Shown one piece after another: positions 52,528 to 62,400 of a stretch of 64,000 nt of DNA. The stretch's first letter is position 1; every line of letters starts with the position of its first letter. Origin of the DNA: a bacterium (GTDB lineage: Bacteria; Planctomycetota; Planctomycetia; Pirellulales; Pirellulaceae); NCBI GenBank assembly GCA_030430075.1, contig JAUIGN010000044.1:1-64000 (forward strand). The letters run 5' to 3'. The notes under the pieces are model-generated. The model searched no databases. It was given only the letters and a program-made list of their open reading frames with translations, and was not told the DNA's origin. A program made the translations under genes and the position numbers.

Positions 52528-53154
52528 CTATTTTCGACCGAACAGGGCTTCCAGGCAAATCGAGGACCAGGTTTCGAAGCCGGCCAGGTCAGCCAGCAGG
52601 TCTTCGACCGGCTCGAATCCGGAGTCGACGATGTCCGCTTCGCGCGGGCTCACCGCCCGGTCGTCGACGTCGAACACGTGCACGATGCCCAGGTGGACCT
52701 TGCCGACCGGCGATTCGTCGTCATTCAGAATCCCCACCAACTGGTCCGAGTACGACGTTGCGATCGCCACTTCCTCGTCCAGTTCCCGCTGCATCCCTTC
52801 CCGGTAGGGGTCGAGATCGTTGGCGCTGGTCGCATCGTCCGAGGAAATATGCCCACCGATCCCGATGCTCCGCTTGAGGTGCAGCCGCTGTTCACCCTGC
52901 CCCTTCCCGCGCGTGTATTGAAAGATGGAAACCGTGCCATCCGGCGAGGTGTGGCGGAAGATCACGTAGGGGATCAACTGTTTGAAACTGGGATCCTCTT
53001 CCATTTCCGGGCGAGGCCGGTAGCTGGTATGCTCCGGGCTGAGCAGTTCGTCCAAGTAAGCAGCGACATCCGTATTGAGGCCTTGAAAATGGCCCAGCCG
53101 ATGAAAGACCTCGGTGGGTACAACCAACACGTGTTCCGTCTCGACAGAGGCCAT
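52528..53154 (-). CDS. Nudix-like predicted phosphoesterase (COG4112 type)
   Basis: The 208-residue protein has a modified Nudix box: GIGGHIS near residue 97, then YREGMQRELDEEVAI about 20 residues later, longer than the usual spacing. It resembles the COG4112 group of MutT-related proteins, whose substrate is unknown. It opens the operon with the cysteine desulfurase. Confidence 0.75.
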   Translation of the reverse strand: MASVETEHVLVVPTEVFHRLGHFQGLNTDVAAYLDELLSPEHTSYRPRPEMEEDPSFKQLIPYVIFRHTSPDGTVSIFQYTRGKGQGEQRLHLKRSIGIGGHISSDDATSANDLDPYREGMQRELDEEVAIATSYSDQLVGILNDDESPVGKVHLGIVHVFDVDDRAVSPREADIVDSGFEPVEDLLADLAGFETWSSICLEALFGRK

Positions 53155-53805
53155 CGTTGCTTCCTTTCACTTCAAGTAACTTGTCATTAACAACTGCCCG
53201 CAGGTAGCTACCGCTGAATGGTGGCAAGCGACGTTTGGCCACCCGGCAGGTCACGCTGTGCATGTCGCAACGGAGTTTGTCATCGCAGTTTGTTGATTGG
53301 CAGGGCCGATTCATCGACAACTTGACCGGGCTCCCTGCCACGCAAACGTCGAGCTTGTTCTGGACTCGCTCCTCAGGCACTTCGCGACTGCCCACCACGC
53401 TGGTCCCGGCGAACGTTACCGACCGCCGGCCAAACAGGTCGCGGCCCTCGATCTGCGGCCCCGCCGCGGCGGACGCCTCGCCCGCCGCCGTCCCGCCGTC
53501 CCGCCGTCCGGTGCCACACAATGTAGCAAACGGGCACTGCTTGTACATTGGTCCGGCCCTCGCAGCGGCTGGTTCCTGCAGTGACGCACAATTCCGGACA
53601 ATCGGCACAATTGGACTGCCAGATGACGGTTCTCGAATCGATCGCCGGGTGTGATTTATGCGGTTGTACGTTTCGTGCCGAATCCCCTTGCAGGGCCGAT
53701 GATGCCCATTGGGGCGGTCAGGTGGCAGGAACCAAATCACCCCGCCGCGGTGGTCCCCGCGCGGCGGGGACGGTCGTCTTCGGAAGGGTCTCAGGGAGAG
53801 GAAAC
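53155..53805. other. No gene seen, about 650 bp
   Basis: Reading frames are Arg/Pro-rich and without motifs. It contains the divergent upstream regions of the Nudix-like gene and of the porin gene, and a short low-complexity run of CCGCCGTCC (about 53483-53512). Confidence 0.5.
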
Positions 53806-55182
53806 ATGGCGAGAAACTGGTTCTCGACGGCGTTCATCACGAGCGTCCTGGTGGCGGCGGGGATTCCCGGTGCCGCGGCACGCGGCGACGAGCCCGCGAC
53901 GGCGGACTGGTTGGCCGAGCCAATCCAGGTCCACACGTCGCTTGCTTCCTCGATCAGCGAATCCAGTGACTGGGCCGCGGACGAGCGCTGCTCGCCGGCC
54001 TGCGACTTGTGGACGCGAGCCAGCCTGACCAACGGGTTCTTCGGCGCGCAACCGGCCCTCGCTTCGCATGGCATCGTGTACGATGGCCAACTCACCCAGT
54101 TCTACCAGGGTGTCGCCCACGGAGGGCGGGAAGAAGCATTCGAATATGGCGGCAAGCTCGACCAGTTCGTGATCTTCAAAGGCAAGGAGCTGGGGCTCAA
54201 TGAAGGCTTCGAGATGGTCTTGCATGCCGAGTCCCGCTTTGGGCAGGACGTGATTTTCGAGGCGGCCGGGTTGGCGCCGGTCAACGTCAACCTGGTCTAC
54301 CCGTCGTTTGAAAATCAGACCGCCATCACCGGCCTCCAGATCACTCAGGCATTCAGTGAAGAGTGGGCAGTCACCGTCGGTCGCATCAATGTGCTCGACT
54401 TCTTCAACCTGCTCTACCCGCAAACGGGCCGGGGTGTCGATGGGTTCATGAATACGTCCGTCTTTCTGCCGTTAACCGTGGCCAAAACCGTTCCGCTGGT
54501 GTTCAACGGGGCGGGCGTCTTAAAACTGAAGGATCGCAAGATTCAAGGCGCGTTCGTCGTCGCGGACCCGCAGAATATTCCCACCACCAGTGGATTGGAC
54601 AACCTGCTCGACAACAGCGCGTCGCTGATCGGTCTCTGGAGAATCTTCACGAATTTCGGCGGCCAACCCGGATCGCATGCCTTCGTGGGAACGTGGGCGA
54701 GTGGCGACTTCACATCGCTCGACGGCAACAGCTGGGTCATCTTACCGCCCAACGGCGTGGTCGCCGGCCAGGAGACGGGCACATGGAGCGTGCAATATAT
54801 CTTCGAGCAACAACTCTGGTCGGATTCCTGCAACCCGCAGCGAAACCTCGGCCTGATGACCCAATGGGGCGCGGCGGACTCGCAGACGAACCCATGGGCC
54901 TGGGTGGCCAATGCTTCCTTGCAGGGAACGGGCCTGATCCGCGGCCGGGCGAACGACAAGATGGGGATCGGCTGGTTCTACTCGGGGTTGAGCAGCGACT
55001 TCCAGAACCTGCTTTCACCGCCCCTGGATGTGCAGGATCTGACCGGTGTGGAGGCGTACTACAACGCCCAGATCACTCCCTGGTTCCATCTCACGGCCGA
55101 CCTTCAAGTGGTCGAACCGGCCGAACGCAATCGCAGCAACACCGCCGTCGTGGTCGGCTTGCGAGCGAAGTTGCACCTGTAG
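53806..55182 (+). CDS. OprB-family outer membrane porin
   Basis: The 458-residue precursor starts at ATG 53806 (GGGAGAGG upstream); the longer frame to 53548 lacks a signal. The signal peptide ends after PGAAARG. The body is a carbohydrate-selective porin barrel: LASHGIVYDGQLTQFYQGVA, GGKLDQFVIFKGKELGLNEG, TAITGLQITQAFSEEWAVTV, ending in a beta strand VVVGLRAKLHL. It supports an outer membrane with sugar or small solute uptake. Confidence 0.88.
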   Translation: MARNWFSTAFITSVLVAAGIPGAAARGDEPATADWLAEPIQVHTSLASSISESSDWAADERCSPACDLWTRASLTNGFFGAQPALASHGIVYDGQLTQFYQGVAHGGREEAFEYGGKLDQFVIFKGKELGLNEGFEMVLHAESRFGQDVIFEAAGLAPVNVNLVYPSFENQTAITGLQITQAFSEEWAVTVGRINVLDFFNLLYPQTGRGVDGFMNTSVFLPLTVAKTVPLVFNGAGVLKLKDRKIQGAFVVADPQNIPTTSGLDNLLDNSASLIGLWRIFTNFGGQPGSHAFVGTWASGDFTSLDGNSWVILPPNGVVAGQETGTWSVQYIFEQQLWSDSCNPQRNLGLMTQWGAADSQTNPWAWVANASLQGTGLIRGRANDKMGIGWFYSGLSSDFQNLLSPPLDVQDLTGVEAYYNAQITPWFHLTADLQVVEPAERNRSNTAVVVGLRAKLHL

Positions 55183-55207
55183 CGCGTTTCACCACGACGA
55201 TCGCGGC

Positions 55208-55358
55208 ATGCTCGGCGCGGGTCCCTGATGCTCGGCGCGGGTCCCTGATGCTCGGCGCGGGTCCCTGATGCTCGGCGCGGGTCCCTGATGCTCGGCGCGG
55301 GTCCCTGATGCTCGGCGCGGGTCTCCGACCCCGCCGAAACCGCCGACCGCAGGTCTCC
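55208..55358. repeat. 20-bp tandem array and conserved flank, family shared with 13.8 kb
   Basis: ATGCTCGGCGCGGGTCCCTG is repeated five times without change (55208-55307). The sixth unit (55308) continues into the same flank as the 13.8-kb array, differing by one base. It starts 25 bp after the porin stop. Confidence 0.93.
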
Positions 55359-56436
55359 AATCGCCATCCAGTACAACGCCCCCGGTCCGACCCAGCTCAT
55401 GCCGCGCGCGACAACCGACAACGGGCACCAACCGTCGTCAACATGCCCAATCACGCCAAGCCGTCCGCATACCGGCCCGCGGAAGCCGAGGAAGCGTCAT
55501 GCAAAGCATGACCTACGAAAGGGACTGAAACGCGAAGGTCGAATTCGGCTGCGTCAAAGCAAGTAGGGCGGCCACAGCCGGCCTCGAAAACAGGAGTGTC
55601 CGCGCAGGCACCTCGCAATTCAGTGAGCGTTTTCTCTCCCCCCCTTTCCCCCTTCTCAGCGATTCCATCTTTGATTTCTGCCCAATCATTGGGCCCCCCG
55701 CATTCCTGCTACCGGCGGCCACGCAGTCCGCAAGTCGCACGGCGCGGCGCCGCGTAAATACGACGATTGACTTGCAACGGTGCGGACCAACAATAACAAT
55801 ATTCGTTGGCAGTGTTACCGTCGGGCGCAGGCAGTTGCTATTCGAGCAACCGGCGATGGCTGAGCACTGCGATGATCCCAATTTCGACAGCACCATGTTG
55901 AGGATCCGGTAGCCCGAACGGCGACGAGTGGTTTACAGCGTTTCCTGACGCGCGTCCTGAGATGACCGGTTCAGGTCGTCGGAATGGCTCGCACCGGTTG
56001 ACCAGTTCGTGTCGGCATTCGTTCTGCGGACGGATCGCAGCAGCGAATCTCTTGCGGAGCGAACGGCAACCACGGTGACAGTCGCTCACCGGACGGCCCT
56101 CGACAGCGGAACGAGGCGGCGTTTTGTTCCGCTGCCCTGCGACGCGGTGCTCGCCAACTAAAAGTCAATCACCCACTGCCCTGCTCATCTCTGATGGCCG
56201 TTGGCCTGACACCCATCACGTCTGGCGCAAGGCCGCCGTTGTGTCGTCGGCTGGTCGTGCCGGTGCGTCTTGCCAATCGCAATCCGTCGCCTATAACCCT
56301 CCCGTAGATTCCGGGCTTGACCCCAAAGATTCCCAGCTTGTGATCTTCCAGCTTGTGATCTTGGAGCTCGCTTCTCCATCACCCGGTTCCCAGTATCTCT
56401 TCCCAGCTTGCTCGCTCTCCCCCCAGGTGCAGATTT
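55359..56436. other. Long intergenic stretch with small repeats
   Basis: About 1.08 kb without a credible gene. It contains a hairpin repeat copy (55488-55517) and a perfect 15-bp tandem pair CCAGCTTGTGATCTT (56333-56347 and 56348-56362). It should hold the promoter of the giant protein. Confidence 0.5.
55488..55517. repeat. Copy of the GTCATGC/GCATGAC hairpin repeat
   Basis: GTCATGC-AAA-GCATGAC is a perfect 7-bp stem at 55496-55512, followed by CTACG. This is the best conserved of three copies. Confidence 0.8.
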
Positions 56437-59400
56437 ATGAAGTCGATCCGCAACTCACGCCAATGCCGAAATCGCTCACGGTTCGCCGCACGCCGTCGCC
56501 GCGCGGTGTTTCTCGAACGGCTGGAAGACCGCCATCTGCTGGCCGGCGTGCCCGACGTGGCCCTGGCGTTGCCTGGCGAGCAGTTCATCGGCGAAGACTT
56601 CTCGTTCACGGCGACGTTTGACAATGTGGCGGCCGGTCCCACCGATGTCGGCTATGGGCCGTTTATTGACCTGACGTTTCCTGTCAACGGGAACGACGGC
56701 GCGGCAGGCACGGATGTGCCGGACGGGATTTCTTTCTTGAATGCGAACTACCTGGGCGCGCCGTTGACAACGACCGTGCTTACTTTCCCCGACGATGGTG
56801 GCGGCGTCGGCACGGTAGAACACCCTTACGCGGTCGATAGCTTGGGAGATCCGTTGACCGTCAGCGGCACCGCCGGCGACCAGTTGGTGGTTCTGCAGTT
56901 GCCCTTTGGTTCGTTTACGCCGGACCAGCCGGCGGCCGCCGTGACCGTTAACGCCAGGCTCTCGAATCTGGCGGATGTCGCGGTCCCGCTGACCGTTACC
57001 GGGCGAGGTGGATTTCAATTCGGTTGCGATCCATTGGACAATCCGATGACCGACCCTTCGATCCTGACGCCCGGCAGTACGTCGCCGGACAGCAGCATGT
57101 GGGCGGAAAGTGGTCAGACAACGCCCACGCTGTTGACGTTGACCAAGACCTACCTGGGGCCCGAGGACGAAACGGCCACCGGACCGAATTTCCCCCGCCA
57201 GTACCAGATCACAGTCGACATTGCCGACGGCCAGACCATCACGGACTTTGATATCGTCGACGATCTGGACAATACCATGGCGTTTCTGTCGGTCGACTCG
57301 ACAACCTCCGTAACCCCCGGAACCGTGTTCACGTTCCCCAGCGGTCTGCCGCCGGTCGGGGTTCCCCTGAACGGCAACCAATTGCTCATCAACGCCGATA
57401 CGGTGACCGGCGGACCCGGGTCAGCCGACCTGGACGTTATCTTCCGCTTTTACATTCCCGAGTTTGACGCCGATGGAGTTCGGGTGATACCGCTTAACGG
57501 CGACGACCCCACCTTGACCACCGACACAGCGTCCGGCGTGGGCGACTGGGTCCCCCTCGATCCGCGCGACCCGGCGGCCCCGGACAACGCGGTCGGCGGC
57601 CCGTCGACCCATGACTTGCAGAACAAGTCGATCGCCATTCAGAAGAGCTTTCAAGTCGTGAGCGGTGGCGACCCGACGCCCGGCACGATCGTCGAATTCA
57701 CATTGGATTTTCAAATCTCGGACTACTACACCTTCGGTGACCTGATTCTCGATGACACTTTCAGTGACGGCCTCGACTGGCTCGCGACCTTCGCCCCCAC
57801 GTTTCAAGTGACCGACCAGGACGGGAATGTCAGCGGGACGTTTACGTTGGGAAGTGACCTGACGCACACCGTCAATCCGGACGGCACGGAAACGCTGGAC
57901 TTTGATTTGTCGGCCGCCATGATTGCCGCCGCCGCACCCGATGGGATTGTCCGGGGCGGGCTGGCGACCGCGCCGGACGGAGATGACAGCAGTCCGGCCG
58001 CGGCGGCCGTGGGGACGATCGTGTTTCGCACGATCATCAGCCAGGACTACGACCAACTGCCGCCTTCCGGCCTGCCCCCGATCAGCCAGGGTGACGCCCT
58101 GACCAACGACGTCGATATCAGCGGCACGGTCCGCGACAACGACATGCCAGGGGTGATCATCGGCCCGGCCCCTGACGGGCGGGAAGGCGATGACAGCTCG
58201 GCCGGCGGCACGATTCCCGTGGGGACCCTGAGCAAGTCGATCTATGCCGTCAACGGCAACACGGGCGTTGGCAGCACCCCGTTGATCGCTCCGGGGGATT
58301 CGGTCACGTACAGCCTGGAGTACACCCATCCCATTTCGACGTTCGTCAATTTCGAGCTGTTCGATTTCCTCCCGCTGCCGGTCTTCAAGGTGGACGACCC
58401 CGATGCGGACGGAACGGTCGGGCCGGTCTGGAGCTTCGTGGTTGATGCGAACCCGAATAACGCACCGGCGCCGGGCGTCGTCGAATTCGGACCGAATGAT
58501 ACCTTCTTTGCCTTGTCGGGTGCATCGGCTGGTCCCGATTTCTTTTCCCCGCCACAGCTCAGCATCGATGTCCCCAGCAACGAACTTCGGCTGTTCTACG
58601 GCGACTACGATGATCCGGCCAACCAGACGTCGACCGTCCATCTGCTCTTCACGGTCACCACGGCGGATGACCCGTTTGCCGATGGCCTGTTCTTGACCAA
58701 CCAGGTGCGATCCCTCGAAGCAAACTCGCACTTGGAGGCGTCAACCGAGGACAGCATCGTCCAGATTCAATTGGGCCAGCCCGAACTGAACATCACGAAA
58801 GGCGTGGTCGCGACCGACGGGCCGGCGGCCGCATTTGCTCCGTCGCCACCGGTCGCGGCACCGCTCACGATCTCGCCACCCGGATCGGCCGGGGCGCGGT
58901 TGGCCGGGGGCACACTGAGTTCGAACTACCTGGCTGCGACACCCCTGGATAGCAACCTGGCGGACATCGATGCCGGCGACCTGGTGACGTTCTCGATCGT
59001 GCTCGAGAATACCGGATCGAGCCGCCGCGGGGCGTTCGACGTGCAGCTTCGCGACACGCTGCCCGCCGGCTTCCGGATTCCCACCGCCGCGGAAAGTCCG
59101 GCCCAGTTGAATCTCCATGTTGCCGACGGTACCGGCGCCGCCATCCCGTTTACCAACCTCGGCAGCGGCCTGTTCGATCCGGCTGGTGGTATCGAATTGA
59201 CAGACCCCGGACCGACGCCGGAACAACCTGACGGATCCGACGGCGGGGCCCTTGATGCGTTCAACCCGACCAACGGCCGCAACGTCGCCGTCGTCACCTA
59301 CGACCTGGTGACCGACGTCTCCGTCAACCCACTGGAAGTGCTGGAGAACACGGCCACGCTGTTCAATTATGCGGGCGCTCCGGGAGGCGGCGACCACACG

Positions 59401-62400
59401 GCCGAGGACCTCGTCGACGAAGCACAGGTTTCGATCATTGCACCGGCGGTCGACAAGACCATCACCGCCACGAACCAGCCGCATACGGCCGGCAATGACG
59501 TCGCCATCGGAGAGATCGTCACCTACGAGGTGGAGATTACCATTCCGGAAGGGACCAGCAACAATGTGACGCTGGAGGACCGTCTCGATCGCGGCCTGGC
59601 GGTGGTGGGAATCAACAGCATCACGGCGTCCGCCGGTGTCACGACCGATGTTCCGGGTGGATTTCCCGCGGTTGCCGCGGGTGTCATCGTCACCAATGTG
59701 GGTGCCGGGGATGTCAACCAGGGACGCCAGCTGACGTTGGATTTTGGCAACGTCGTGAACGCCGACACGGACAACGGCGTCACCGAGACGATCGTCGTCT
59801 CGTACGACGTCGTCGTGATCAATAGCGACAACAACAACCGCGGCGGCCGGCGAAACAACCGGGCCGACTGGCGCTGGGAAGACGATTTCGGACCGCAGCA
59901 GGTGCGGGACAATGCGCCAAACGTCACGATCGTCGAGCCCACGTTGCAGGTCAACAAGACGGCCATGCCCTTGTTGGCCGTCGAAGCGGGGGACACGGTC
60001 ACCTACACGATCAATGTGTCCCATACCGGCCCCAGCGACGCGGACGCCTTCGACGTCGATCTGGAGGACATCCTCCCGCCACACACTGCCTACGTACCCG
60101 CTTCGCTCCAACACACCGGGGGTCTGGCACCGGACCTGCTGTTGGAAAGCGGCGGAACGGTTACCGCCAACTGGAGTTCATTTCCGGACGGCAGCACGTC
60201 ACAAATTCAGTTCGATGTCACGATTCTTACGTCCGCCGTCGCAGGCACGTTTATCACCAACGAAGCCGACGTGGATTGGACCAGTCTGCCGGGCGACGTG
60301 ACCGTCCCTCAATCCGTCTACAACACGCTATCCACGGAACGCACGGGTGATGACACCGACCCGGGCGGTACGGCCAATGATTACCTGACCAGCGATCCGG
60401 CCAGCGTCTTCGTGAGGCTGCCCGTGGTCCTCGCAAAGAAGCCGGTAAGCACCTCGGAACCGTCGACACCGACAAACCAAGTGACCATTGGCGAAATTGT
60501 CCGCTATGAACTGCAAACAACGATTGCCGCGGGAACCAACACCGAGTTTCGGATTGTCGATCGACTGCCCGATGGCCTGGAGTTGATCGACGTGAGTGAA
60601 GCGAAACTCTCCTTCACTTCGGACAACCCTATCCTTGCCGCGCCGGACTTGCTGGGTGCGAATAACAGCGCGGTGCCTCCCACGTTTGTGATCCCCCCGG
60701 GAAGGATCAGCGGGACCCAGACAATTACGTTCGACCTGGGCACGTTAATCAACGTTGACACCGATGCTGACTTCGAGCTGGTAACCATCGAATTCAATGC
60801 GCTCGTGCTCAACACGGCCGACACCAACAACGGTGACACGAAGACGAATGTCTTCGACCTGTATGTCGGTGGTGAACTGGTCGAAACGTCCGGTCCGGCC
60901 AATGTCATCATCCTAGAGCCTTCCATTACCGATGTGGACAAGCAGATCATCGGCACGCCGCCAGCGGACGCCCAGGATCCAGTGACGTACCAGGTCACCT
61001 ATTCGAATACGGGCACGACGACCGCCTTTGACGTGCGGCTACTCGATCCGTTGAATCCGGCGTTGCTCAACCTGGCCCTCCCCCCGACTGTCGTGCTGGG
61101 ATCCGGAGCCAGTGGTGTCAATGACAACTCGGCGGGCAGCACGATCGATATCACGATCGACGAAGTCCCGGTCGGGGGCACGGTCTCCGTGACCTACATG
61201 GCGACACTGACGGGCGCCGTCGAGCCGAGCCAGATCATTCCCAACACGGCCGACGTCACCTACACCAGCCTGCCGGGTACGGGAACGGTCGGGAATCCCA
61301 CGGGGTCGCAAACTCCCGGCGCCTCGGGCGCCCCCAACGGCGAACGTGACGGCTCGGGCGGCCCGGTGAACGATTATGCCGACAACGACTCGGAAGCCGT
61401 GCAGATCATCGACCCCACGTTCACCAAGACCCTGATCGCCACCAACCAGCCGCACACGACCGGGCTCGATGTGGCGATCGGCGAAATCGTTACGTACGAA
61501 ACCGTGATCACCGTGCCCGAAGGGACCATGCCCGGCACACAAGTCATCGACACACCGGACACCGGGCTGGCGATCGTGGCCGTCGATTCGATCGTGCCCA
61601 GCAACGCCAACGTGACCACCAGCATTCCGGGCGGATTTGCCCAGGTGGTGGCCAATGCGAATGCCTCGATCCCGGTTAGCGGCGACAGCCTGACAATCGA
61701 TCTGGCCACGGTCACCAATGCCGACAACGATGCGGATGCCGAGACAATCACCATCACCTACCGTGCGGTGGTGCTCAACACCTTCGCCAACGGCCGCGGC
61801 TTCCAGCTCAACAACGCCACCGAGCTGACTTGGAGCCAGGGGACGCTCGCCGCCCAAGCACAGGATGTGACGATTGTCGAGCCGACATTGCAGGTCAACA
61901 AGCTGAACGGAGACCCGATCCTGGGCGACGCCGGCGACACGATCACTTTCGAGCTGGAGATCGCTCACAGCCCGGTTAGCGATGCCGACGCCTTCGACGT
62001 CGATTTCAGCGACCTGATCGACTCCTTGGCCAACAAGATGACCTACGTGCCCGGTTCGGTCAGCGTAAGCAACTTCGGCGGCGCGGTACTGTCCGGGCCG
62101 GTCGACGAAACCGGCGGCGACCTCAGCATCCAGTGGAGCGACTTCCCGCTGGCCGCCACCAGCACGATCACGTTCGACGTGACGCTCGACATCACCGTCG
62201 GACTGAACGAAATCCTGGTCAACACGGCCGACCTGGCCTGGACCGGCTTGCCGGGCGACGTCACCACCCCTCAGTCGTCCAATCCGTATTCCGTCGAGCG
62301 GACCGGCGACGCCGGCGGACCTGGTGAACCGGGTGCGAACGATTACCGTGACATGGATGATGGCCTGGTCGGCACGCCCTCACTGGACTTCTCGAAAGAG

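Noticed and set aside
55208..55358. CRISPR array
   Set aside because: Perfect head-to-tail 20-bp units with no spacers.
57421..60114. Long reverse-strand frames of 436 and 457 codons opposite the giant protein
   Set aside because: They mirror the codon bias of the plus-strand gene, have no start signals or motifs, and are rich in Arg/Val repeats produced by the complementary strand.
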